64,000 nucleotides of DNA from Candidatus Aalborgicola lynettensis (GCA_016719405.1 JADJZE010000001.1:62001-126000); one strand, 5' to 3'. Counted from the stretch's first letter, positions 18,349 through 27,287 are shown. The notes: generated from the letters alone by a model not told the origin. A program made the numbers and translations.

Positions 18349-19680
18349 ATGACCCGAACATACTTTGGCACCGACGGCATTCGCGGCACCGTGGGCCAGG
18401 CCCCTATTACCCCCGACTTTGTACTGCGCCTGGCGCACGCCGTGGGCCGTGTGCTCAAGCAAACCGAATCGCGCCCCACGGTGCTGATCGGCAAAGACAC
18501 CCGCATTTCGGGCTACATGCTGGAAAGTGCGCTGGAGAGTGGTTTTAACTCCGCCGGCGTCGATGTGGTGCTGCTGGGGCCATTGCCCACCCCCGGTGTG
18601 GCCTACCTGACCCGCGCCCAGCGGGCATCATTGGGGGTGGTCATCAGCGCCAGCCACAACCCCTATGCCGACAACGGCATCAAGTTCTTCAGTGCCAAGG
18701 GCACCAAGTTGTCCGACGACTGGGAGCGCGCCGTAGAAGCCGCGCTGGATCAGCCACCGGTGTGGGCCGACTCCGCCTCGTTGGGTAAAACCAGGCGTTT
18801 GGATGATGCCGCCGGACGCTACATCGAATTTTGCAAAAGCACCTTTGCCAATGATCTGACCTTGAAGGGTATGCGAATTGTGGTCGATGCTGCCCACGGC
18901 GCGGCTTACCACATCGCCCCCAAGGTGTTTCACGAGCTGGGTGCAGAGGTGGTGGCGATTGGCTGCGCCCCGGATGGCCTCAACATCAACCACGAAGTGG
19001 GTGCCACCCACCCACAGGCTTTGGTGGTGGCGGTGAAAGCGCATCGCGCTGATTTTGGCGTGGCGCTGGACGGCGATGCCGACCGCTTGCAACTGGTGGA
19101 CGCTGAGGGTCGTCTCTACAACGGTGATGAATTGCTGTACCTGATGGCTGATGACCGGTTGGGCCGCGATGAGCACGTGCCTGGCGTGGTCGGCACCTTG
19201 ATGACCAACCTGGCCGTGGAGGTGGCGCTCAAGGCCCGTGGCGTGCAGTTTGTGCGTGCCAAGGTGGGGGACCGGTATGTACTGGAAGAGCTGGAAAAAC
19301 ACCGCTGGGTGCTGGGTGGCGAAGGCTCGGGCCACCTGCTGGCATTGGACAAACACACCACGGGCGATGGCCTCATCTCCGCGCTGCAGGTGCTCCAGGC
19401 CTTGCAGCGCAGCGGCAAAACCATGGCGCAATTGCTGGCTGACGTGACACTGTTTCCGCAAACCCTGATTAATGTGCGCTTGGCGCCGGGGCAGGACTGG
19501 AAGGCCAATACGGGCCTGGAGCACGCTACCCGTGCGGTAGAGGCTGAGTTGGGCGATACGGGCCGGGTGCTGATTCGCGCCAGCGGTACCGAACCCCTGG
19601 TGCGGGTGATGGTGGAGGCGCGCGACGCTGCCCAAGCCAAAGCGTGTGCCCAGCGCATTGCCGATACGCTGGCGGGTTGA
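18349..19680 (+). CDS. glmM: Phosphoglucosamine mutase
   Basis: A protein of 443 residues that interconverts glucosamine-6-P and glucosamine-1-P for UDP-GlcNAc, peptidoglycan and LPS. The active-site serine is Ser102 in ISASHNP, the same number as in E. coli GlmM. The metal loop DGDADRL and the phosphate loop RASGTEPLVRVM are present. The N-terminal signature is TYFGTDGIRGTVG. The start ATG 18349 has CGGAGAG directly upstream. The frame extends 61 codons further back into folP, which I discount. Confidence 0.97.
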   Translation: MTRTYFGTDGIRGTVGQAPITPDFVLRLAHAVGRVLKQTESRPTVLIGKDTRISGYMLESALESGFNSAGVDVVLLGPLPTPGVAYLTRAQRASLGVVISASHNPYADNGIKFFSAKGTKLSDDWERAVEAALDQPPVWADSASLGKTRRLDDAAGRYIEFCKSTFANDLTLKGMRIVVDAAHGAAYHIAPKVFHELGAEVVAIGCAPDGLNINHEVGATHPQALVVAVKAHRADFGVALDGDADRLQLVDAEGRLYNGDELLYLMADDRLGRDEHVPGVVGTLMTNLAVEVALKARGVQFVRAKVGDRYVLEELEKHRWVLGGEGSGHLLALDKHTTGDGLISALQVLQALQRSGKTMAQLLADVTLFPQTLINVRLAPGQDWKANTGLEHATRAVEAELGDTGRVLIRASGTEPLVRVMVEARDAAQAKACAQRIADTLAG

Positions 19681-19805
19681 TCGACGCGGCGCGCGGCGGG
19701 GCAATCGACGAGAACGCCAAAAATCGCAGCACCCCAATTTGCCTAAAAAACAGGCGCTGCGCGCAAACCCAATGCCGGCGCGGGTCTGAAGGCTTGTGAA
19801 CATGC

Positions 19806-19814
19806 TTATCCACA
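19806..19814 (+). other. Single perfect DnaA-box sequence
   Basis: TTATCCACA matches the E. coli DnaA box consensus in the 168-bp gap between glmM and the convergent DUF1304 gene. There is only one box, no AT-rich unwinding region and no replication genes, so it is at most a DnaA titration or regulatory site. The rest of the gap shows nothing else clear. Confidence 0.3.
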
Positions 19815-19848
19815 ACCCAGCCCACAGACTGCGGGGGCAACTTTATTT

Positions 19849-20208
19849 TTACAGCAGGTACAAAGCCGCCAGGCCCAGCACCGCAGGCACGGTTTGGATG
19901 TACAAAATACGCACCATCACCGTCACAGCACCCCAAACCCCCGCTACCGCCACACACGCCAGGCCGAAAGTGGCAAAGGCTCTGGCGACGGTGGGGTCGG
20001 GGTACACCAGGCCCAGCAGCAAGGCAACGGCCAGAAAACCGTTGTAGCAGCCCTGGTTGGACATGGCCACTGCGCGGGACTCCACCTCCGCCTTGGGGAT
20101 GCCGAACACTTTCGCGCCGCGTTTTTTGAACAACACGGTTTCCAGCAAGAAGATGTACACATGAATGAGGCAAACCAGTGCGACGAGGATTTGGGCGGCT
20201 ATGGGCAT
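19849..20208 (-). CDS. DUF1304 family four-helix membrane protein
   Basis: A protein of 119 residues, almost entirely hydrophobic, with four predicted membrane spans (about 5-22, 50-70, 76-95 and 100-118). The family look is in QILVALVCLIHVYIFLLETV, the charged loop FKKRGAKVFGIPKAEVESR and SNQGCYNGFLAV. DUF1304 proteins have no established function that I know of. It is convergent with glmM. The ribosome site before ATG 20208 is weak (GGAATT). Confidence 0.8.
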   Translation of the reverse strand: MPIAAQILVALVCLIHVYIFLLETVLFKKRGAKVFGIPKAEVESRAVAMSNQGCYNGFLAVALLLGLVYPDPTVARAFATFGLACVAVAGVWGAVTVMVRILYIQTVPAVLGLAALYLL

Positions 20209-20281
20209 AAGAGAATTCCGGTTTGGAGCAATTGCGCTGCGATTTGTCCAAGCACTGCTGTGGTGTGTGGGGTGGGGTTTT

Positions 20282-21163
20282 TCAGCCCAGAGAGGGCGAT
20301 AAATGCAGCAGGCAACCGTTGCCTGCCAGGGTTAAGCGGTAGGTCGTAACGTTCTTCCCATCCGCAAGCACCTTTACGCGCTCCAAAACCCCTTTAGCGA
20401 CCATGAAATCCAGCATCTCTGCGGTGATTTCATGGAACTTGGCACGGGCCGCAATTTCGGCCAGCGTGGCCTTGCCTTTGAAGGAATACAGCGCACGCAT
20501 GGCCATGGCCTCGGCCTCTGAAATTTTGGGCATAGGGCCCGCGTACGCAGGGTACTGTTGCAGTGGAAATTTGCCGTACACGCTTTTGTACGATTCCTGA
20601 ATGGTGGCGATGTCGGCATCCTTGTCGCCCGTCAGCTGGTAGGCGTGGAACACACCGCTCTCCTTGGTGCGGTAGTCCACCTTGGCCAGAAAAATCGGCA
20701 AACCGCAGTCTTGTGCCACATGGTAAAAACCGGTCTTCCACGAGGCCACTTTTCCGCGTGTGCCTTCGGGTGTGAACAGGAAGAAGATGCGGCTTTGCTT
20801 ATGGCGCTGCACAAATTGCTTGATCTGTTCGACCTGGCCTTGGCCCTTGGACGAGCGGTCAATGGGAATACCGCCAAACCACAAGATGACAGGGCCAATG
20901 ACGGGCACCCGACACCAACTGTCTTTGATGGAAAAGTAGATTTTGATGTCAAAAATAATGGCCGCCCCCAGCGCATAAATAATGTCCCAGTTGGACGTGT
21001 GGGGCGCGGCGATGGTGATGCCGGCGCCCTCGGGGGCGGACGGGGTGGTCTTCCAACCGGTCAATTTGAACCAGGTCGAAAACACAAATTTAAGTACGAC
21101 TTTGATGAAGGCGACATCGAAGATTGTGCGGTCGCGAATTTCAGGTTTGTTTTTTCTGCTCAT
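20282..21163 (-). CDS. Lysophospholipid acyltransferase family protein with C-terminal helical domain
   Basis: A protein of 293 residues. The PlsC-type acyltransferase motif I is His55-x4-Asp60 (PHTSNWD), with the substrate motif FLFTPEGTRG at about 128-137 and the glycerol-phosphate region GGIPIDRSS at about 97-105. After the catalytic domain (ending near residue 200) comes a segment of about 85 residues (SEAEAMAMRALYSFKGKATL then EIAARAKFH...VAKGVLERVKV) that reads like a winged-helix fold, unusual for this family. The start ATG 21163 (MSRKNKPEIRDR) is chosen, although the frame extends another 55 codons. It probably acylates lysophosphatidate or a related lipid at the inner membrane. Confidence 0.8.
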   Translation of the reverse strand: MSRKNKPEIRDRTIFDVAFIKVVLKFVFSTWFKLTGWKTTPSAPEGAGITIAAPHTSNWDIIYALGAAIIFDIKIYFSIKDSWCRVPVIGPVILWFGGIPIDRSSKGQGQVEQIKQFVQRHKQSRIFFLFTPEGTRGKVASWKTGFYHVAQDCGLPIFLAKVDYRTKESGVFHAYQLTGDKDADIATIQESYKSVYGKFPLQQYPAYAGPMPKISEAEAMAMRALYSFKGKATLAEIAARAKFHEITAEMLDFMVAKGVLERVKVLADGKNVTTYRLTLAGNGCLLHLSPSLG

Positions 21164-21285
21164 AGAAACACCACAGGAGCGGTGGGGAAGTCCAGCCGCT
21201 TGGGGCGCAGTATCGCACTTGTATATGAAAGGGCACACATACCGCAGAAGGTTTTTCTGCCATGCGCAGGGCGCGCCACAGGCAC

Positions 21286-22026
21286 CTAGTTGAGCACCGC
21301 CGCCACCAGGGCAATACCAATCGACCACAGGTCAATGTTGCTGGACGCGTCGCTGGTCAGCAGCGCGCTGCGCTGGGCGCCGGGCTCGCGCAGCGCGCGC
21401 TGGCGGTCGCGCTCCAGCATGATGAGTGCGTCGGCCACACCTACCGCAGCAGGGGCGCTGGGTGCGGTGGCTTTGACGGCATGCGCATACCCTTGCAGGG
21501 CTTTCTCCACCGCCGTGGGGTCCAGCAGCGAAAGCGGGCTGCGGCAGTGCACGCAGGCGTGGCCTTTTTTTAAATCGACGGGGGCGCCGCAACTGTTGCA
21601 GTGGATCACGGTCACGCGCTGGGCAATGTCGTTGATCTCCGCCGGGGTCAAAAGGCGCACAAACCCTTTCTCGATCATGAACGACGAAAACGCGCTAAAG
21701 CGCCCGTGCCCCTTGGCGCAGCGGTAGGTGATGTAACGCCCGCTGCGCACCACGTCAAAACCCTGCGTGAGTGGCCCGGTGCAGCGCGGGCAGTGCACCT
21801 TGGCCGCCAGCGGCAGGTGGCCGGCAGCGCGTTGCTCATGCAAGAGCTTGAACAGATCGGCCACTGCGGCCGGGGACAGCTTCAAATTCTCTTGCGGGTC
21901 AATCCACATGCCCTGGCAGGCAAAACACAAATCCAGTTCGACCGGTTTGCCGTGGTTACCGGGTAAGGCGTGCACCTGCATGGCACTGCGGCAGGATGGG
22001 CACGAGGGGGCGGGGGAGGAAGGCAT
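21286..22026 (-). CDS. Zinc-ribbon protein with C-terminal membrane anchor
   Basis: A protein of 246 residues of unknown role. Four Cys pairs suggest several zinc ribbons: CPSC near 9-12 with CFAC near 34-37, CPRC near 80-83, and CNSC near 143-146 with CVHC near 158-161. The first pair resembles the zf-TFIIB-like domain. Residues about 228-245 (IDLWSIGIALVAAVLN) form a hydrophobic tail that could anchor it in the membrane. It follows the acyltransferase's start by about 120 bp on the same strand but has no visible functional link. Confidence 0.65.
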   Translation of the reverse strand: MPSSPAPSCPSCRSAMQVHALPGNHGKPVELDLCFACQGMWIDPQENLKLSPAAVADLFKLLHEQRAAGHLPLAAKVHCPRCTGPLTQGFDVVRSGRYITYRCAKGHGRFSAFSSFMIEKGFVRLLTPAEINDIAQRVTVIHCNSCGAPVDLKKGHACVHCRSPLSLLDPTAVEKALQGYAHAVKATAPSAPAAVGVADALIMLERDRQRALREPGAQRSALLTSDASSNIDLWSIGIALVAAVLN

Positions 22027-22115
22027 GGAAACGACAGCGGTTGCAGACAGGCACTATCGTAAAGCCCTTTTCTGCAGCGGGCTGGCGCGGTCGGTTAGGC
22101 AGCCGATAGTTTGAT

Positions 22116-22175
22116 GCCAAATCGGCCTCCAGCGCAGGTGGAACGTGCGCAAACAGCTCCTAAATATGTAGCAAA
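22116..22175 (+). repeat. Dispersed ~60-bp repeat, copy 1
   Basis: It begins GCCAAATCGGCCTCCAGCGC and ends GTGCGCAAACAGCTCC then TAAATATGTAGCAAA. It lies between the zinc-ribbon gene and the 3' end of the acyltransferase-like gene (stop at 22204). Confidence 0.8.
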
Positions 22176-22203
22176 TGCATGATTCCCGATGGTGTCAGCA
22201 CGC

Positions 22204-22960
22204 CTAATGTTCAACCAGAGCGTAGTCGGGCCGGTGGGCAGCTGCGGCCTTGTCCAGGCGGATGCGTTCTTTCAGCTCATCGGTCATCAGGTTCATGGCG
22301 GCGCGGATGCGCTCTACCTCCACACTGAGCATCAGCCGGACTTGGCGCTTGGACTTGCCTTCGAGGTCTTTGGCGCGCAGGCGGGGTTTGAAGCGTTCGC
22401 AGCGGGCCATGTAGCGGTCGATTTTCTTGAAGGGGATCAGTGGGATGTTGATGCCCCGCAGTCCGTTGGTCAGCGGCACCTTCCAGCCAAAAGGCAGGCG
22501 CAGGCGCAGGTTCCAGTCCTCAGCCCCTTGGTGTGCCACCAGGCAAATGCTGGCGTTGGCCCGAATGGCGGCCGCGATCATGCCCACCGATTGAAATGGC
22601 GCCACATACTCGTCATAGGCCAACAGGCAGTTGGCGCCTTCGGGTGCGGTGCCGGTTACGCCCACTTCGTGGTTTTTAAGCAGGTCAACAATGGCTTCCA
22701 CGGTGTTGATGTCGGTAGGGGCGCCCCCAGGCAATATTGGGCCCGTGTGATGCGATCACCACCACCGGCTCGCCGTCGGTGGGCAGCAGGGCTTGGCCGT
22801 TGATCAGCTCCGCTTTATTGACCATTTTGTTCAGCACAAAGTCGGAGAACGGGCGGTAGTTTTTGATCGGCACACCGCGCCCGCCCTGGCACGCCAATTG
22901 GCGGCCGCGGTCCATGAACTCATCCAAGCTGGCAGTTGGGGTGGGGAGGGGGTTAGTCAT
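22204..22960 (-). CDS. Acyltransferase-like protein, third gene of the lipid cluster, one frameshift
   Basis: Two overlapping minus-strand frames join into one protein of about 250 residues. The first (from ATG 22960, MTNPLPTPTASLDEFMDRGR) reads to VVVIASHGPNIAWG. The second continues APTDINTVEAIVDLLKNHEV and VTGTAPEGANCLL. Removing one C from the run of five at 22724-22728 restores the frame. The SHG...PEG arrangement resembles PlsC-type acyltransferases but the fit is loose, so the family call is tentative. The C-terminus is basic and helical (RLRAKDLEGKSKRQVRLM). Its start overlaps the upstream hydrolase stop by 8 bp, so it is cotranscribed. Confidence 0.55.
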
Positions 22961-24210
22961 GGCTTACTCCGTTACCTATCCATTGCTGCAGTTGTGCGTA
23001 CACGTCCTGGCTGTCCAACAGGCCCAGGTGGGAGAGTCCGTAAAAGACCTTGCTGTGCCCCTCAGAAAAGGTCAGGGCACGGTTTTCGTCTTTGTGGTGG
23101 CCCAGCGCGCTGCGCAGGGGCACCAAGCCATCGCCAAACAGCTTGCCGCGAATCTCCGCAGTGTTCTTTGGCAATCATGGCGGCAATGGCGTAGCACTGC
23201 ACATCCGGCGGCAGTTGGGACAGGTGGCGGTGGTCTTGGGGGTGGGCAAAACGGTTGCGCCCTGCCCAGTCCTCGTCAATCAGATTGCCGTGGCGCAAAT
23301 CGGTGGTGCCGGCGCTGCGGATATGGCCCAGGCGCGACAGTGCCACCGAGTAGGGGCTACCTCCAGCGCCAGTCGATCATGTTGCCCGCCTGCTCCACCA
23401 TGGAGCCGTGGTGGGGCGTGCCGATAAAAATCAGCTGTGGGCATGGCCCGGCCAGCTGCTTTGCTGCGCGCCGTAGTGGAAGGCACTGCGCGCCACCAGG
23501 CCACCCATGCTGTAACCCACGATGCAAATTTCTTCCACCGGCACCGGCCAGGCTTGCACCAGTTCTTCGAGTTGGCTGGGCAAAAGCGCGACCGTTTTTG
23601 GAAATGTGCAGACCCGTGTTGTAGCGCAGGTACATGGGCGTGTAGCCATTGGCAGCCGCCAGAACTTCACCGTGGTCGTGGCCATTGCGGCGCCACTGCA
23701 ACTCGTTCATGCAGTGCCCGTGGACCATGACCAGAATCTTGCCCGACGCGTCTGGAATCGCCTTGGCCAAGGCTGCGGACGTGATTTGCAATGTTTGCCC
23801 TTCGCGCCGAAATCCCATCTGAATCGTCAAGGGGTTGCCGCTGGCGCCATGTGGTCGCCCAGCACACCGTTCACAGCCGACAGAAAGGCGGCACGCTCGT
23901 TAGACGAGTTGGTGTGCGACAACTCGGGGTACATGTGCCCAAAGGTGGCGTCCAGCCCCTTGCCCACCAGTTTGGTCACCCCGCGCACCGCGTCGTACGC
24001 CACACCACTGGACTTTTGCAGAACCTTGTAAACGGCGCCATGCACGCCGGTCGGTGTGCGCGGTGCGGGCGTCGATTTGCCAAAGGGCAGCGGCAGCTTG
24101 AGGATGTTGTGGTGCATGGCCTCCACCATATCGGTGACACCCAAGGTGGCCTCAATGGCGAGCCGGCTGTAGCCATGCATGTCAGACAGGTGGAGGTGCT
24201 TTTTTTTCAT
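22953..24210 (-). CDS. Alpha/beta hydrolase (lipase-like), several apparent frameshifts
   Basis: A gene of about 420 codons is recovered from minus-strand fragments in three frames. From ATG 24210 (MKKKHLHLSDMHGYSRLAIE) to GDHMAPAA, then LTIQMGFRREGQTLQ...ILVMVHGHCMNELQW, then the nucleophile elbow IVGYSMGGLVARSA, then QLIFIGTPHHGSMVEQAGNM, then GDGLVPLRSALGHH and VFYGLSHLGLL with a plausible catalytic Asp and His. Frame changes fall near 23833, 23600, 23445, 23355 and 23165. GHCMNE is the oxyanion region and GYSMGG the serine site. It resembles COG1075 triacylglycerol lipases/PGAP1-like enzymes. It begins 5 bp after the acyltransferase stop. Confidence 0.65.
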
Positions 24211-24215
24211 GCGGT

Positions 24216-25230
24216 TTATCCAAAAATGGGGAACTTGCGGCGTTGGGCCAACATGTCCATGCCGGCTTGTATGCGTGCCTCAACTTCCTGGTATTTTGGT
24301 GCACATAGTCGGGGTCATCGGGCAAGGCGGGGTTGCCGTCAAAGTAGACCGGCTCCAAAATTCGGTGCGAATCTTGGCGGGCAGCGGAATGTGCTGCAGC
24401 GGTGTGACGTGCAGCGCAATGCCAAACGGGAAACTCAGCGTAAGCGGCGCCACGTCGGAGCGCAGGTATTTTTGAGCCTGAGCAGCTTGGCCAGCCAGCG
24501 CCCTCGGACAACACAAACAAGGTGTCGTGCCCGCCAATGGTGGCCACCGGCACGATGGGCGTGTTGGTGCGAATGGCCAGGCGAATAAAGCCGGTGCGCT
24601 CACCCAATACCACCTGGTCGCGCTTGCTCCAGCTGCGAAACGCGTCCACCTCGCCACCCGGCCACAAAATGACATCGTGGCCACGGGCAAAGGCCGCTTC
24701 AATGTTTTCGCGGGTTGGGTTGATCACACCACCACGGCGGAAATAGCGGCCCAGCCCCGGTGTTTTCATCAGCACCTCGTGCGCGGTGCCGTGCAGCGGG
24801 CGGCTGTCGCCAAAGTGGCGCCACCAGGCGTAAATAGTGGTCCAGGCGTCCATGGTCAGCGGGCCGCCGGAGTGGACGCCAATCAGCAGGCAGGCTTGTT
24901 GGGAAGCTTTGTCCCAGCCACCAATTTCCATGCGGAAGTAGCTGTCCATCAGGCGGTTCACAAAACCGGCCTGTTTGTTCATCAGCACCGGATCGGGGCC
25001 GTTCAGGCCTTCACGCACCTTGGAGTCTTCAAACTGCCATTCCTCGGCACCTGTGGCGGATTTGGCGGCGGCTTTACGCCGCGCGGTGTGACCGGAAGTT
25101 CCCGCTACAAGTGTACACGGAGAGTTTTTGGGGGAATAGGCTTTTGCCGCGCACGGCATTCTTGCGCTGCACAGCCGGAACCACTGAATTTCGAAAAATC
25201 TGCTGATTTTGCTTGCGTATTTAAAGTCAT
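24216..25230 (-). CDS. Acyltransferase (DGAT2/PlsC-like), first gene of the lipid cluster, several frameshifts
   Basis: The protein starts at ATG 25230 (MTLNTQAKSADFSKFSG), eight bases after AGGAG, and ends LAQRRKFPIFG at the stop 24216. Motifs in order: LLIGVHSGGPLTMDAWTT (H...D acyltransferase motif), FRRGGVINPTRENIEAA, HDVILWPGGEVDAFRSW (the P-G-G-E substrate loop), GFIRLAIRTNTPIVPVATIG and EPVYFDGNPALPDD. Frame changes near 25110, 24497, 24365 and 24300 break it into pieces. The motif set resembles bacterial DGAT2-like/lysophospholipid acyltransferases. It lies directly behind the palindrome-containing promoter at 25287-25315 and leads the hydrolase and acyltransferase-like genes. Confidence 0.65.
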
Positions 25231-25286
25231 GGCAGAGGCTCCTGCAAGTCGGTGTGGACATCGGACAATCCAATCCACTGCGAAGT

Positions 25287-25315
25287 ATTGTGTACGATCG
25301 TACACATTTAGTCAA
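25287..25315 (-). promoter_or_regulatory. Promoter of the lipid cluster
   Basis: On the minus strand TTGACT (25315-25310) and CACAAT (25292-25287) are spaced exactly 17 bp apart, about 57 bp before the acyltransferase ATG. The spacer is filled by most of a perfect palindrome, the layout of a repressible promoter. Confidence 0.6.
25289..25306. promoter_or_regulatory. 18-bp perfect palindrome, probable operator
   Basis: TGTGTACGATCGTACACA is its own reverse complement. It covers the promoter spacer and touches the -10, as a TetR-type repressor site would. No TetR-like gene is seen in the window. Confidence 0.7.
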
Positions 25316-25331
25316 CCGACATTTGTCGGTT
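25314..25331. promoter_or_regulatory. Second palindrome, possible operator
   Basis: AACCGACA and TGTCGGTT are perfect 8-bp arms around TT. The site overlaps the end of the -35 hexamer and extends upstream of it. Its sequence differs from the 25289 palindrome, which suggests a second regulator. Confidence 0.6.
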
Positions 25332-25643
25332 AGATGCAGCCAAAGGTGGTGGGCGGCGGGTCGGGCGTCGCCCAGTGGCGGGCCGGGCGGGGCGGGGACG
25401 CGCCACCTCCCTGCGGTTGAAGCGGCGGATGTGAAAAAGCGAGCGCATGCCCAATCAACGCGGGCGGGCGGGGGGGGGGGGGAGCTGGCCTGGCCGGCGA
25501 CGCTCCCCAGGTCGTGCGGCGGCGCAAGCGGGTGTCAATGCGCACATCGGGTCGGCGGGGGCGGGCGCCCGTGCCCGGGCGGCAGGGGAGCCGCAAAGGT
25601 CGGTATCAACTGGGGGGTGCGGGGCCCCCGCCGGCGGTTATAG
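25332..25643. other. G-rich region without a recognisable gene
   Basis: About 310 bp between the lipid promoter and the repeat at 25644. It is extremely GC-rich on the plus strand with a run of 13 G at 25470-25482 and several shorter G runs. Frames are open on both strands only because stop codons are rare at this composition; none looks like a protein I know. Confidence 0.5.
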
Positions 25644-25694
25644 GTCAAAGGCTTTCGCAGCGGTCGTGCGTAAGCAGCTATAAATTCGTAGCAA
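25644..25694 (+). repeat. Dispersed repeat, copy 2
   Basis: GTCAAAGGCTTTCGCAGCGG then TCGTGCGTAAGCAGCTATAA then ATTCGTAGCAA. The GTAGCAA end lies next to the inferred 3' end of the following minus-strand gene. Confidence 0.75.
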
Positions 25695-25695
25695 T

Positions 25696-26663
25696 TCAAG
25701 ACGGGTTTGCAGCATCTGTGCGGGGTGTGGGGGTCATCGGGGTCGGTGACCAGGGTGAACACCCAGGTGTCGCCGGGCGTGCTGGACTCTTTGTCTGCAC
25801 GCTGCGCGGCAATGCCTTCCACCTTGGGGGAGCCTGCCAATGGGTAGATGTGGCGCAACGTCCCGTCGGGCGCCACGATGCCGATGGCAGAACCCACACA
25901 CGCACCGTCGTGGTAGCTGTTGTCGGTGCTTTCGGCCACGGCGCAAAAGGCCCAGGCGCCGCCCTGCAAGGCGGTGCCATCGGTCAAGCCCAGGGGAACG
26001 CCGTCCACTTCGCCCAGTTCCATCCATTGCACGCTTTTGGCGCTGGGCGGTTTGGGTTCTCTGCCCGCCAGCCACGGTGCGATCAGGTTCCAGTCAAAAC
26101 GGATGCAGGCGCTCAAGGCATCACCCTTGTTGCCCCGGTGCAGCAAGAGCAAATCGCCGCTGAGCACAAACGCGCCCTCAATGTTCAGGTCGGTAAAACG
26201 CTTGTGCAGCGGTGCGTACAGGGGGCCCAAGTCCACTGTGGCCATGCGCCCATTGGGCACGCCATGCACGTCCAGCGCCACCAGCACGCCGGTTTCGCGC
26301 TGCGGCTTGGAGCCCGAGCCCAAGGCCAGCAAGGCCCCCGCCGGGCAGCCAGGCAGGGGCGGCAATTGGGCCAGGGTCTCCAGGTCGGGCTTGGCCTTTT
26401 TGCGTTTGCTTTTGTCGTGCGGCAATTCGCCTTCCAGCAGGCGCACCAGCGTGCCGGGTGTGGTGTCAGCGGCGTTGTCGGGGGCGGGGGTCTTTAAACA
26501 CACCCAGGTGCAATTCGTCATCGGCCACCACAAACAGGCGCTGGCGCACGCGCACCAGGCCACTGGCCGCGCTCAGGTGGGCCTGGCCGCGTGGGTGCTG
26601 GGCCGGGTCCAGCGTCAGGTGGCGGATGAAATGGACGGGGAGTGTGGCGGGTGGATGGGCCAT
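25696..26663 (-). CDS. Unrecognised, possibly beta-propeller/phytase-like protein, frameshifted
   Basis: From ATG 26663 (MAHPPATLPVHFIRHLTLDP) the frame breaks at a run of five G (26486-26490). Removing one base joins LHLGVFKD to PAPDNAADTTPGTLVRLLEG. The middle includes LNIEGAFVLSGDLLLLHRGN, RFDWNLIAPWLAG, VDGVPLGLTDGTAL and GDTWVFTLVTDPDDPHT. The repeated short hydrophobic strands and the LNIEGA...RGN motif suggest a beta-propeller, perhaps esterase-like/phytase-like, but I do not firmly recognise it. The 3' end is uncertain: one frame stops at TGA 25698-25696 just before the repeat, another reads on through the repeat to 25638 or 25535. Confidence 0.5.
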
Positions 26664-26700
26664 GGTGCGGTGCCGGTTGCGGGTGGGCTCTGAATATAGT

Positions 26701-26760
26701 GCCAAATTGGCCGCTGGCGCTTGTGGAATGTGCGCAAGCAGCTACTAAAAATATAGCAAA
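26701..26760 (+). repeat. Dispersed repeat, copy 3
   Basis: GCCAAATTGGCCGCTGGCGC, then TTGTGGAATG, then TGCGCAAGCAGCTACTAAAA, then ATATAGCAAA. This is one of the best-preserved copies. It is 23 bp from the stop of the next minus-strand gene. Confidence 0.85.
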
Positions 26761-26783
26761 ATGCCCCAGCCAGGCGCTACCCT

Positions 26784-27287
26784 TCACTCCGCTTCGCTGC
26801 CCTTGTGGCGGATGGCACGGTCCACGGCGTACCACGCCAGACCTCCGGCCGCCGCGGTGGCCAGGCACACCACGTGCAGGGCGTCGATGGAAATGAGGGC
26901 GTGCAAGGGGCTGGCCAGGTTGAAGGGGTAAAACGGCAGCACGTCCACATGCATGATGCTGTCGACCAGCACATGGCTGTAGGTGCCGATAAAGGCGCTG
27001 CCAAAAGCCACCCGCCAGCGCACCGGCATATGGCGCGGCTCACGCAGCAAGCGCAAGCCCCAATCGGCAAGGTGTTTGCCGCTCAGGCCGCACAGCAGGC
27101 CAATCAGGGTGGCGCCCAGCAGCGTGTGCGAGAAGCCATGCAACTCCACCCGCCCGGTGGTCATGGCGATGAGCGGCTGCAGATCGATAACGACCTGCGA
27201 CCAGCCAAAAACCAGCAGCGAAAACCGGCGTTGCATGACCGCTTTGATGGCGAGGCCGGGGCCCATGTGGAGAGGCGTAAATGGCAT
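26784..27287 (-). CDS. Membrane-bound metal-dependent hydrolase-like protein
   Basis: A protein of 167 residues with about four membrane spans. It starts MPFTPLHMGPGLAIKAV (ATG 27287; the frame runs 42 codons further upstream without a plausible start). His-rich motifs HGFSHTLLGA and YSHVLVDSIMHVDVLPFYPF resemble the YdjM-like/COG1988 family of inner-membrane, metal-dependent hydrolase-type proteins. Catalysis is inferred from the family only. It is divergent from the unknown membrane protein at 27376. Confidence 0.6.
   Translation of the reverse strand: MPFTPLHMGPGLAIKAVMQRRFSLLVFGWSQVVIDLQPLIAMTTGRVELHGFSHTLLGATLIGLLCGLSGKHLADWGLRLLREPRHMPVRWRVAFGSAFIGTYSHVLVDSIMHVDVLPFYPFNLASPLHALISIDALHVVCLATAAAGGLAWYAVDRAIRHKGSEAE

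Noticed and set aside
19806..19814. Perfect DnaA box as a hint of a replication origin
   Set aside because: Single site, no box cluster, no AT-rich element, and no dnaA, dnaN or rep gene nearby.
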